NCBI GenBank assembly: GCA_937907555.1
Contig: CALEST010000229.1
Location: forward strand, 1 to 13,220
Reading direction: 5' to 3'
DNA: 13,220 bases
From: an uncultured Sediminibacterium sp.
Lineage (GTDB): Bacteria; Bacteroidota; Bacteroidia; Chitinophagales; Chitinophagaceae
Numbering within the stretch: the stretch's first letter is position 1; each line of letters opens with the position of its first letter. Positions 1-7,426 of the stretch are shown piece after piece. The notes beneath the pieces were generated by a model. It was given only the letters and a program-made list of their open reading frames with translations, ran no database searches and had not been told where the DNA came from. The translations under genes were made by a program, and so were the position numbers.

Positions 1-1
1 T

Positions 2-691
2 GATATGACAGACAACCAGCTGATTATCTTTTTCAAGGATTTCTTTAAAGCGATATTGGTTATCATTGGAATTTTAATGATTCTGCGATTCTCCTTTAAT
101 CAGGACATCAGCAATGTATTAACGGGGCTAAGTATTGTGGGTGCTGCTTTGGCATTGGCAACCAGAGAAAGTTTAGAAAACCTGATTGCCTCTTTTATTA
201 TTTTCTTTGATAAGCCATTTAATACCGGAGACCTGGTTAAAGTAAACGGATTCACGGGTACCATTGAAAAAATAGGATTAAGAAGTACCCGTATTCGTAC
301 TTTGGAAAAAACCTATATTTCAGTACCCAATAAGCAAATGGTAGACACTATTGTTGATAATATCTCATTAAGAACGCATAGAAAAGCAGAAATCAAAATT
401 GAAATTGGACTGGAGACTACCACCAGTCAGCTAACCGATCTGATTAATGCAATCCATCATTTGTTGTCTGAGAAGCAGTTGGAAGGAATATCTGTTCATT
501 TGGTGGACACAGGTAAAAATGCCCATGTGGTAAACATAGAGTACCTGCAATCAGCAGAACAACCTATGCAGGCATTTTTACAGGTTAGACAGGAGAATAT
601 GTTGCAGATTATTGCGCAAATGGAAGCAATGAAGATTCCTATGGCAGGTGCGTCAACAGATATTGTTGTTACGAATAAATCAGCGGTCTAA
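2..691 (+). CDS. MscS family mechanosensitive ion channel, 5'-truncated
   Basis: This is the C-terminal part of a small-conductance mechanosensitive channel, which in this family opens under membrane tension to release solutes during osmotic downshock. Counting from the first ATG (position 5), residues 8-29 form a membrane helix. Residues 36-68 form the pore-lining TM3, rich in Gly and Ala (core GAALALATRESLENLIAS). It is followed by the family signature FDKPFNTGDLVKV (67-80), the beta-domain GFTGTIEKIGLRSTRIRT (82-99), and the C-terminal cytoplasmic alpha/beta domain. The reading frame stays open to the window edge, and only two membrane helices are present where the family has at least three. 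The ATG at 5 is therefore probably internal and the real start lies upstream. The stop overlaps the convergent MerR-like gene by 12 bp. Family assignment is secure; ion selectivity cannot be read from the sequence. Confidence 0.93.
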   Translation, partial: DMTDNQLIIFFKDFFKAILVIIGILMILRFSFNQDISNVLTGLSIVGAALALATRESLENLIASFIIFFDKPFNTGDLVKVNGFTGTIEKIGLRSTRIRTLEKTYISVPNKQMVDTIVDNISLRTHRKAEIKIEIGLETTTSQLTDLINAIHHLLSEKQLEGISVHLVDTGKNAHVVNIEYLQSAEQPMQAFLQVRQENMLQIIAQMEAMKIPMAGASTDIVVTNKSAV

Positions 692-1369
692 AGAGCTTTT
701 CAGTTCAAGTAGAAATTTTTTAAAATTCCCTAGGGTCTGAACCAGCAATGTCTCTGTATCAATTTTATTTTTATTCGATTTTAGATAGGCTTTTGCTCCT
801 TCAATGGAGAACTTCCTTTGTCTAAGTAGCAAGTATATCAGTTGCAGATTTTTTATGTCTTCTACTCTGAATAACCGATCTCCTTTTCTGGTTTTTCTGG
901 GTTGCAGAATGTCAAATTCATTTTCCCAATATCTTAGCAAAGAGGTATTTACCTTAAACCAGGAAGCAACTTCACTGATAGAGTAATATAACTTCTGTTT
1001 CAGCATTTCATCCGTTGGGATATCAATTAAATCAACCCCTGCATCCATTTCTTTAAAGGACTTCCTTCCGCGTTTCCCTGCTACCTTAACAGTTTTTACC
1101 GGTTTTTCTTTTTTTACTTTTACAACAATTTGATTACTGGCATAGATAACCGGATCTGCTATAGATTTTGAACTGATAACAGGTGGAGTTTCGGATAGGG
1201 AAATCTCTGGAGTAGCTACTGGTATATTATCTGATTCAGCAAAAGATGCTGCAATTGCTGCTGTTGGTGGCGGATCGGTTTTTTTAACGGGCTGCTTTTT
1301 GGGCTTTGCTGCTGGAGCCGCTTCCACGGGCATTCCAAATAAGTCCAGTTGTTGTAAAAGATTCGCCAT
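680..1369 (-). CDS. MerR-like HTH protein with long N-terminal tail and clamp-type motif
   Basis: A 229-residue DNA-binding protein. The MerR-type winged helix-turn-helix occupies about residues 128-196, with YSISEVASWFKVNTSLLRYWE as its first half and RLFRVEDIKNLQLIYLLL as the wing and helix. It is followed by a short helical tail (203-229) that is not obviously an effector-binding domain. The first ~105 residues are unusual for MerR proteins: rich in Ala, Pro and Lys, probably disordered, with a basic KRGRKSF patch at 99-105. The extreme N terminus contains QLDLF at residues 7-11, matching the bacterial sliding-clamp-binding pentapeptide QL(S/D)LF. The ATG at 1369 follows a TAATTTTA box by 4 nt and has no Shine-Dalgarno. 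The gene is divergent from the hydroxyacyl-CoA dehydrogenase, 81 bp apart, so it might regulate that gene, but nothing proves it. The domain call is firm; target and ligand are unknown. Confidence 0.9.
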   Translation of the reverse strand: MANLLQQLDLFGMPVEAAPAAKPKKQPVKKTDPPPTAAIAASFAESDNIPVATPEISLSETPPVISSKSIADPVIYASNQIVVKVKKEKPVKTVKVAGKRGRKSFKEMDAGVDLIDIPTDEMLKQKLYYSISEVASWFKVNTSLLRYWENEFDILQPRKTRKGDRLFRVEDIKNLQLIYLLLRQRKFSIEGAKAYLKSNKNKIDTETLLVQTLGNFKKFLLELKSSLDR

Positions 1370-1394
1370 GCTGTAAAATTAGGACCAAAAACGG

Positions 1395-1407
1395 CTAAAA
1401 ACTTTAG
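1395..1407. repeat. Short inverted repeat in the divergent MerR/dehydrogenase spacer
   Basis: CTAAA-AAC-TTTAG is a perfect 5-bp inverted repeat with a 3-base centre. It lies in the 81-bp spacer between the two divergent genes, just upstream of the proposed -33 TTG (1418-1420) of the dehydrogenase. It could be a regulator site, but it is shorter than usual MerR operators (about 19-20 bp dyads) and could arise by chance in AT-rich DNA. Confidence 0.15.
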
Positions 1408-1417
1408 GGGATAAGCA

Positions 1418-1444
1418 TTGGTGGAAAAGATGTAAGTATCTTGC
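1418..1444 (+). promoter_or_regulatory. Candidate promoter of the hydroxyacyl-CoA dehydrogenase
   Basis: TTG at 1418-1420, then 16 bases, then TATCTTGC at 1437-1444 resembles the Bacteroidota promoter TTG-N(17-23)-TAnnTTTG. The spacer is one base short and the -7 box has one mismatch in its fixed positions beyond the final base. The box ends 6 bases before the ATG, so a transcript starting here would have almost no leader. Confidence 0.3.
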
Positions 1445-1450
1445 AATTCT

Positions 1451-2308
1451 ATGGAAATCAGAAAAATTGAAACCATTGTGGTTTGTGGCGCCGGAACTAT
1501 GGGGAGTGGAATAGCGCAGGTAGCTGCTACTGCCGGCTATCAGGTTGTACAATTCGATTTAAATGAGGCTGTTTTACATGCATCCAGGCAACGTATTCAA
1601 AAGAATTTGGAAAAATCACTGGAGAAAGGAAAAATTACCAGCGAGCAATCTCAGGAAATTCTGAATAAAATTCAATTTACCAATCAGTTGACTGATTGTA
1701 AGGGAGAGTTGATTATAGAAGCAATCATAGAAAAAAAAGAAGCAAAAATAAATCTGTTTAATCAACTCATTGAAGCAAATAATCCGGATACTATTCTTGC
1801 TTCCAATACCTCTTCCATATCTATTGATGCCATTGCTGCTGGAATACCTTTTCCTGGCCAGCTGGTTGGGCTGCATTTTTTTAATCCTGCTCCGGTGATG
1901 AAACTGGTAGAAATTATTCAGGGAAAAGCAACCGATCCTGCTATCGTTGCAACCCTGGTTGCTTTGGTGCAATCCATGCAAAAAAAGCCAGTAATCTGTA
2001 AAGATTCTCCAGGATTTATTGTAAACAGAGTGGCCAGACCGTACTATCTGGAAGCCATGTACCTGGTGCAATCCGGGCAAACTCATTTTGAACAGGCAGA
2101 TCAAGTATTGGAAGCAGCTGGATTTAAAATGGGACCTTTTAAATTAATGGATTTAATAGGGTTGGATATTAATTACAGCGTAAGTACCATTGTTTGGGAG
2201 GATCTGGGCAAGCCGGAAAGGCTAAGACCCTCAGTGATCCAGAAGAATAAAATTGATCAGGGCCAGTTTGGCGTAAAAACCAAAAAAGGATTTTATGAAT
2301 ATGAATAA
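1451..2308 (+). CDS. 3-hydroxybutyryl-CoA dehydrogenase
   Basis: A 285-residue cytosolic enzyme expected to interconvert L-3-hydroxyacyl-CoA and 3-oxoacyl-CoA with NAD(P), in beta-oxidation or butyrate-type metabolism. The N-terminal Rossmann domain carries GAGTMGSG (13-20), with an acidic residue (D36) at the end of beta2 that favours NAD(H). By alignment to the well-studied mitochondrial enzyme, the active-site residues are Ser121 in SNTSS, His142 in GLHFFNP, Glu154 and Asn192 in PGFIVNR. All are present at the expected spacing. The C-terminal dimerisation domain runs to FYEYE, and the length is normal for the stand-alone Hbd/PaaH type. No thiolase, crotonase or acyl-CoA dehydrogenase lies nearby, so the pathway (beta-oxidation, phenylacetate breakdown or butyrate) cannot be decided from this window. 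It is transcribed away from the MerR-like gene. Confidence 0.95.
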   Translation: MEIRKIETIVVCGAGTMGSGIAQVAATAGYQVVQFDLNEAVLHASRQRIQKNLEKSLEKGKITSEQSQEILNKIQFTNQLTDCKGELIIEAIIEKKEAKINLFNQLIEANNPDTILASNTSSISIDAIAAGIPFPGQLVGLHFFNPAPVMKLVEIIQGKATDPAIVATLVALVQSMQKKPVICKDSPGFIVNRVARPYYLEAMYLVQSGQTHFEQADQVLEAAGFKMGPFKLMDLIGLDINYSVSTIVWEDLGKPERLRPSVIQKNKIDQGQFGVKTKKGFYEYE

Positions 2309-2336
2309 GTAAGCCTTATTAACCCTGTTAGCTTAC
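2309..2336. terminator. Imperfect hairpin between convergent genes
   Basis: GTAAGC (2309-2314) pairs with GCTTAC (2331-2336), and an inner TAAC/GTTA pair closes a 3-base loop. The left arm has a 5-base bulge. The hairpin fills the gap between the convergent dehydrogenase and lipoprotein genes and includes the lipoprotein stop codon. No T-run follows on either strand, so it is at best a weak bidirectional terminator or 3'-end structure. Confidence 0.35.
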
Positions 2337-3721
2337 AATTCAATATTTACTTCATTATCCCAGTTGGCTCTTACAGAAAGTGGTTTAGATACAAGCTGAA
2401 CCACTTCCGGTTGACGCTTCACTTTTCCAAAAGCGCCTGTATCCCAGACTCCGTTTTTATTGGTGTCGTATAAAATCCTCATTTCAAAACTGCCCGATTT
2501 AAATAATTTTCTTACGAGTTCATTGGAACTAAGTGGGATGGATTCAATTAATTTGTCTGCCTGAATAAACTGTAGAACCGGGTTCTTTTGCAAGTTGATA
2601 TTCATGAATCTTAATCTGATACTACCGTATTCAATTTCTTTCTTAGTGGTGAATTTTAAGGTATCAGATTTTATCAGGCCAGCTCCTGCAGTATCTTCCA
2701 AAGCATCTTTCAAAAGAACGAGATTAAATTTGGTTTGCTCCTTCCATGGAAAATGCAAAGACAAAATAGTTTTAGTTGAATCCAGACTGATTTTCGAAGG
2801 CTTAACAGGGTTGAAGCCTGAATCTGTAAACACCAGTTTAGTACTGTCGATTTTTTTAATTGGCTTCAAAAATTTTAATTCCAGCGGAGATAATAAATCC
2901 TGATTGCCATTGTCTAAATTATTAGTGAATTTTAAACGGGTTTCAGTCTTTGAAGCTGGAGTAGTGGCAGCTGTAGTTTGACTTGCTTTTCTTTTGTAAG
3001 CTTCAAATACGTAAAAGGTATCGGTGATTGTATTTGAATTAATCAGCAGGGGCTCAGTTCTGAATGCAAAAAGTTTGGTGCTGTCGTCGTATTTTTTGGA
3101 AAAATCATTTGGCAGTACATAAGCAGTATAGTATCCTCCGGACAAGTTATTGAATTCAAAAACTCCTTTTCCATTGATTTTGGTAAAATACCTGGGCCTA
3201 TTTTTATAAATAGCAGTGTCACTGGTATTGTTGTGAAGAATTACAATCAAGGTTGAGTCAATGCTTCCTTTTTCTGCAAGAACTACTTTGCCACGATAAC
3301 TGAAATTGTCTATTGTACTGCCAGTTGAAAAAACAAACCTGAAGTTCTTCAGAATATTCCCCTCGTTTACATCTTTAATGGCATTGCCAAAATTCAGCGA
3401 GTAGGTGGTATTGGCCTCCAGACTGTCTTTGAATTTAATGGTTATATTTTTGAGTTTATTGTCAACAATAGGATTTTCTTTCAGCGTAGGTGAAACAATC
3501 AAGTTACTATTAACATCCTGAAGACTAATATATTCATCAAAAGTTAGTGTAATCAGCTTTGGCGAAACATTTAATGCGGAATCCTTGGGAAGTGCAGATA
3601 CCAGCACAGGAGGCAAACTGTCTCTGTCTCCACCACTGGGTGGTATAATATTGGCACAGGATGTAAAGAAAAAAGAGATAATCAGTGCTATCCAGGTTAT
3701 TCTATGATTCATAATCAGCAT
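2333..3721 (-). CDS. Ig-like domain lipoprotein (SbsA/Big_5 type)
   Basis: A 462-residue predicted lipoprotein. The signal peptide has a basic start (NHR), a hydrophobic core (ITWIALIISFFF) and a lipobox FTSC with Cys22. The family signature follows: PPSGGDRDSLPPVLVSALPK, then an SbsA-type Ig-like fold at about 33-132 with LTFDEYISL and the closing FSTG. A middle beta region (about 135-235), a second Ig-like stretch (about 270-350) and a C-terminal unit follow; the last contains an acidic loop D-T-N-K-N-G-V-W-D. Such proteins are common in Bacteroidota and of unknown role, with envelope attachment inferred. Two starts are possible: ATG at 3721 (used here, 4 nt after a TAATTTTG box) or ATG at 3712, which gives a more usual signal-peptide N terminus. 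It lies 9 bp downstream of the helicase-nuclease on the same strand and may be co-transcribed. Confidence 0.87.
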   Translation of the reverse strand: MLIMNHRITWIALIISFFFTSCANIIPPSGGDRDSLPPVLVSALPKDSALNVSPKLITLTFDEYISLQDVNSNLIVSPTLKENPIVDNKLKNITIKFKDSLEANTTYSLNFGNAIKDVNEGNILKNFRFVFSTGSTIDNFSYRGKVVLAEKGSIDSTLIVILHNNTSDTAIYKNRPRYFTKINGKGVFEFNNLSGGYYTAYVLPNDFSKKYDDSTKLFAFRTEPLLINSNTITDTFYVFEAYKRKASQTTAATTPASKTETRLKFTNNLDNGNQDLLSPLELKFLKPIKKIDSTKLVFTDSGFNPVKPSKISLDSTKTILSLHFPWKEQTKFNLVLLKDALEDTAGAGLIKSDTLKFTTKKEIEYGSIRLRFMNINLQKNPVLQFIQADKLIESIPLSSNELVRKLFKSGSFEMRILYDTNKNGVWDTGAFGKVKRQPEVVQLVSKPLSVRANWDNEVNIEL

Positions 3722-3725
3722 TCAA

Positions 3726-3733
3726 CAAAATTA
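3726..3733 (-). promoter_or_regulatory. TAnnTTTG box before the lipoprotein gene
   Basis: Read on the minus strand, TAATTTTG matches the Bacteroidota -7 consensus TAnnTTTG exactly and sits 4 bases before the ATG at 3721. Its first three bases are the TAA stop of the helicase gene. No -33 TTG is seen at 17-23 bases upstream, so function is uncertain. Confidence 0.3.
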
Positions 3734-6700
3734 ATAGGTTTCCGTGTTGTTTTCCAGCTCCTCCGGATTTAGTTCCGACAAGGAAACATTGAGTTCATTA
3801 GATTTAACAAACTGACACCAGTGACAGTCTTCTTTACCACAGCCAGTATAAAAATCGTGAGCCTGTATTTTTTCCCAAACACTGGTAATTTGATTTTTTA
3901 CTATCTCAATATCCTGTTCGCTGATATTTACTGTTACTTTTCGGTAGTTCTTCTTGTTGTCTGGTTCTACAAAATCAAATTCACTGCTTACTACTTTCCA
4001 GTCCTTTTGCTCATAATTGTCTACCAGAATTTTATAAAAAACTGCCTGTCTCCAATAGTCTCCTCCATTGGGTTGCTTTTCATCCGGAGGTAAAATTTTG
4101 TCTTTAGCCTTTTCTATATCTCCGGTTTTATAGTCTACTACATTCACCAGTTTTCCATTGAACTCCAGTTTATCTAACTTTCCTTTTAAGGGTACACTGT
4201 TAACAACAACATTATTGATATTCCTTTCAATCACTACTATTTTATTCCACTTGTCATTATAAGCTTCCCGATAGTTTTGAAGAACTTCCTGCCCATACTC
4301 CATTCTTCTTTTAAATTGTTCAGGAGTAAAGCTTTTTCTGTTTTTCACCATGTATTCTTCAAAATACTTAACAAGAGACTCTTTCGATGGGAACTCCTGT
4401 TTATCCAGCATGTACTGGAAATATCTTTGTAAGGCTTCGTGGATGGCTGAACCAAATTCGGTAGCTTCTGATTTGCCGGAAGGAACTCTTACTAAATTCT
4501 GATAGTAGAATTGAAGCGGACATTTCAGGTAATTATTGAGTGCCGTTACATTCATTACAAATTTCTGAAGTACCTGTTCAATGAATGCAGCTTCTACTTT
4601 TTCAATAGATGGCAATACCGATTCCTGATATTGTAAAGCAGTAAAATCGCTAACTATTCCATTGTCCAGATTAACCTGAATAATTTCTGCTTCCTTCTGA
4701 TCCTGTATTTCTGCAATGAACATAGAAGGCTCTATGGGTTTACCATCCAGCCTGTACTGACTAAAAGAAATATAGAGGTGCTTCTCTGCTCTGGTTAATG
4801 CAACATAAAAAAGTCTTCTTAGTTCTTCCTCATCGCTGGTTACTGGCTGAGAAGCAAAAAGGGTATCCGGCATAGTATACCCCCCGCCCGGTTTTCTCTT
4901 TTTTTCCCAATAAGTTGCATTGCAACCCATGAAAAAAACATACTCAAATTCAAGACCCTTTGATCCATGTGCAGTCATCAGGTTTACTCCCTTTTCACTA
5001 CCGGTAACTTTTTTCAGCGGAAGCCTGATTTTTTCTTTGCGCATTAAATCAATCAACTCTACCAGTCTGTTCAGACTCAGTGACGGATTTCGATTGGTTT
5101 CTTCTTTTATATAGTTGAAAAATGCAGTTAATTCCTGAAGCAAAGCATGTTTTTCAGGGTGCTGCATAATGTAGTTAATGATACCGGCATCCCGTATGAT
5201 ATTGTCAAAGAGATTAATTAATGTTACGTTAGGAACATCTCCAATTAGCTTCTCAAGAGAACTGATTGCTTTATGAAGACCAGGGATAGGTTGGCTGAAT
5301 AAATCCTTTGGAGGTTGATTAATTAAATCTGAAAGGAAGGCTCTTAAACTTATTCTGGGTCTTTTATCTGCTACTGTTGCTGAAAGTTTGGCTATTTCAA
5401 TAGATGGAATACCAAACCAGTTAAAGTGTAAAATCTCAAAAAGCAATTCGTCCTCGCTAAAGGGTATTGTGGTTTCTGAAGAAAGGTAGTCTAGGATGGA
5501 TATTATTTTCCTGGTTAAGGGCAGGTCCAGAATATTCAGATCCCTTTTACTATAAACCGGAATTTTATACAGGCTTAAGTATTGACTGAGTGATTCTCCA
5601 AATTTATTTTCTTTATAAATGATACCAATTCTACCCGGTTGAACACCATTTTTAATGAGTTGAGCTACCTCCATTGTTATGCCAATCATTTCATGGTGTT
5701 CGCTGGGATAGCTCAGTATTCTTGGCCGCTCGTTTACATTCAATAAAGCTTGATTGGCTGTTGTTAACTCTTTACTCAGACCGGGAATTTTTTTAACCAG
5801 TCTTTCCTGGTTTCTGTCTATCAGTGTTTTTGCTACATTTAAAATAGGCTGAGTAGAACGATAATTATCTGTAAGCACAACGGTTTTTAAATCCTTGCTA
5901 TAGGCATCAGCAAACTTCTCCATGTTCTCAATATTCGCCCCCTGAAAACGATAAATACTCTGATCGTCATCACCTACTACAAACACATTGGGCTGCTCCC
6001 AATAACTAATCAATAATTCAACCAGGCTATTTTGGGTCCCGCTGGTATCCTGGTATTCGTCAACCAAAATATATTGAAATTGCTCCTGATAGTTGGCAAG
6101 CAACAATCTATTCTCTTTAAACGCCTGAAGAACCCAAAGAATCATATCGTCGAAATCATAGCGATTTCTTTTTTTCATCAACGTTATAAAACGATCAAAC
6201 TCATTCACTGCTGCTCTGAGTTTTTCCATTTTTTCTGTTACAAGATCAATCTGGTTTTGCTTCAGGTCACCTTTCTTAAATTGTTTGTAGGCTCTTTGAT
6301 AAACAAATTCATCTCTATTCGGTAAATCAAGCAGATAGCTATCAATAGCGGTATTAATCATTACTGTATTCCAGCCCTCCCTTTTCATATTACTGAAGAG
6401 GCTCTTTAAATTATTTATCTCAAAGTAAACATCCCCTCTGTATCGCTTCAACGGATGATTTTTCGGGAAACCATCTATCAATTCTTTAAACACTTCTATA
6501 CTCTCTAATTCAGAAATGGGTTCTAACGACGATTTCTCGAACAACGATAAATTATCCTGAATGATATCATTGCAGAATGAATGAAAAGTATGAATATGAA
6601 CTTTGTAAGCATCCGGACCAATAAATCGGATTAATCTTTTGCGCATGGCAACCGTTCCTGCATCGGTATAGGTTAAACAAAGAATGTTTTCAGGATTCGA

Positions 6701-6877
6701 GTCTGTTTCCAACAATATTTTTCCAATACGGGCGCTTAATATCTGTGTTTTACCTGTACCTGGTCCTGCAATAACCATAACAGGTCCCTCCAGCGTATCC
6801 ACCGCCTGTTTTTGAGCCTGATTTAAGGCAGCATATATTTCTTCAAAATAGGCTTTTTGTTCTTCTTTGGTTATCAT
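3731..6877 (-). CDS. UvrD/Rep-type ATP-dependent helicase fused to Fe-S PD-(D/E)XK nuclease
   Basis: A 1048-residue DNA repair protein that should unwind DNA 3'-5' with ATP and cut it. All superfamily 1A helicase motifs are present: Walker A AGPGTGKT (37-44), THFHSFC-like HTFHSFC (96-102), DEYQD (273-277), GDDDQSIYRFQGA (302-314), NYRST (338-342), TAHGSKGLEF (635-644) and VALTRAEKHLY (692-702). The C-terminal third is a RecB/AddB-type nuclease with His813, Asp902, the D-Y-K of VDYKTG (915-917) and Gln944 in YWRQAVFY. Cysteines 786, 1013, 1018 and 1021 flank the nuclease as in iron-sulfur nucleases of the AddB/Cas4 kind, although the terminal spacing is C-x4-C-x2-C. One chain thus combines functions split between subunits in AddAB. 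No partner subunit is visible nearby. The start at 6877 is supported by a TTG-N17-TATCTTTA promoter just upstream. Role in recombinational repair is inferred. Confidence 0.94.
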   Translation of the reverse strand: MITKEEQKAYFEEIYAALNQAQKQAVDTLEGPVMVIAGPGTGKTQILSARIGKILLETDSNPENILCLTYTDAGTVAMRKRLIRFIGPDAYKVHIHTFHSFCNDIIQDNLSLFEKSSLEPISELESIEVFKELIDGFPKNHPLKRYRGDVYFEINNLKSLFSNMKREGWNTVMINTAIDSYLLDLPNRDEFVYQRAYKQFKKGDLKQNQIDLVTEKMEKLRAAVNEFDRFITLMKKRNRYDFDDMILWVLQAFKENRLLLANYQEQFQYILVDEYQDTSGTQNSLVELLISYWEQPNVFVVGDDDQSIYRFQGANIENMEKFADAYSKDLKTVVLTDNYRSTQPILNVAKTLIDRNQERLVKKIPGLSKELTTANQALLNVNERPRILSYPSEHHEMIGITMEVAQLIKNGVQPGRIGIIYKENKFGESLSQYLSLYKIPVYSKRDLNILDLPLTRKIISILDYLSSETTIPFSEDELLFEILHFNWFGIPSIEIAKLSATVADKRPRISLRAFLSDLINQPPKDLFSQPIPGLHKAISSLEKLIGDVPNVTLINLFDNIIRDAGIINYIMQHPEKHALLQELTAFFNYIKEETNRNPSLSLNRLVELIDLMRKEKIRLPLKKVTGSEKGVNLMTAHGSKGLEFEYVFFMGCNATYWEKKRKPGGGYTMPDTLFASQPVTSDEEELRRLFYVALTRAEKHLYISFSQYRLDGKPIEPSMFIAEIQDQKEAEIIQVNLDNGIVSDFTALQYQESVLPSIEKVEAAFIEQVLQKFVMNVTALNNYLKCPLQFYYQNLVRVPSGKSEATEFGSAIHEALQRYFQYMLDKQEFPSKESLVKYFEEYMVKNRKSFTPEQFKRRMEYGQEVLQNYREAYNDKWNKIVVIERNINNVVVNSVPLKGKLDKLEFNGKLVNVVDYKTGDIEKAKDKILPPDEKQPNGGDYWRQAVFYKILVDNYEQKDWKVVSSEFDFVEPDNKKNYRKVTVNISEQDIEIVKNQITSVWEKIQAHDFYTGCGKEDCHWCQFVKSNELNVSLSELNPEELENNTETY

Positions 6878-6881
6878 TCTA

Positions 6882-6909
6882 TAAAGATACCATGAACCTT
6901 CTTATGCAA
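6882..6909 (-). promoter_or_regulatory. Candidate promoter of the helicase-nuclease gene
   Basis: On the minus strand, TTG (6909-6907), 17 bases, then TATCTTTA (6889-6882) fits TTG-N(17-23)-TAnnTTTG with one mismatch in the last base. The box ends 4 bases before the ATG at 6877, predicting a transcript with essentially no leader. It occupies the 51-bp divergent spacer shared with the SRPBCC gene. Confidence 0.45.
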
Positions 6910-6928
6910 ATACTGTTATTAAGATATT

Positions 6929-7426
6929 ATGTCAAGAGTTTACAGTATCAAAACCGTTCAGAGAATTCCTATCAGTCTGGATCAGGCATGGGAATTTTTC
7001 AGCAAGCCCGATAATCTGAAAGAAATTACTCCTTCTAATCTGGGATTTAATATTATCAGTAAACACCATGGCCCTACCATGTACTCAGGCCAAATTATTG
7101 AATATACTGTAAAACCTATTCTGGGTATTCCACTATATTGGATGACTGAAATAACCCATGTGACCGATCGCAAATTTTTTGTGGATGAGCAACGGTTTGG
7201 TCCTTATAGCTTATGGCATCATCAGCATCATTTCAAGGAAATTGAAGGGGGTGTGGAAATGACGGATATTGTGCACTATAAGTTACCCCTCTGGATTTTA
7301 GGTGATATAGCACAATTCATCATGGTTAAGAGCCAACTTAAAGAAATATTCAACCACCGGTACAAGGCAGTAGAGGAAAGGTTTGGGGCATGGCCGGGAG
7401 CCGATAACGTTGTTGTTTTCGGATAG
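6929..7426 (+). CDS. SRPBCC (START/Bet v 1-like) family protein
   Basis: A 165-residue protein without signal peptide or membrane helix, so probably cytosolic. It opens with the family pattern of a first beta strand and helix with an FFSKPDNLKEITP segment (SLDQAWEFFSKPDNL, residues 16-30). It then has alternating strands including VDEQRFGPYSLWHHQHHF (85-102) and ends with a long helix (about 130-153) typical of the helix-grip fold. Members of this subgroup are small hydrophobic-ligand-binding proteins, often annotated only as SRPBCC or cyclase/dehydrase-like. No catalytic motif identifies a reaction. The gene is divergent from the helicase by 51 bp. Its TAG stop directly abuts the convergent hydrolase stop, with no spacer. 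The start at 6929 gives the full first strand and no other Met fits. Ligand and role are unknown. Confidence 0.87.
   Translation: MSRVYSIKTVQRIPISLDQAWEFFSKPDNLKEITPSNLGFNIISKHHGPTMYSGQIIEYTVKPILGIPLYWMTEITHVTDRKFFVDEQRFGPYSLWHHQHHFKEIEGGVEMTDIVHYKLPLWILGDIAQFIMVKSQLKEIFNHRYKAVEERFGAWPGADNVVVFG

Noticed and set aside
1731..1738. Run of eight As inside the dehydrogenase gene as a slippage or phase-variation site
   Set aside because: It encodes ordinary Lys codons (GAA AAA AAA GAA) in a conserved enzyme, and such runs are common at this base composition.
6911..6918. TACTGTTA as promoter box of the SRPBCC gene
   Set aside because: Poor match to TAnnTTTG and no TTG at suitable distance; the promoter of this gene could not be placed.
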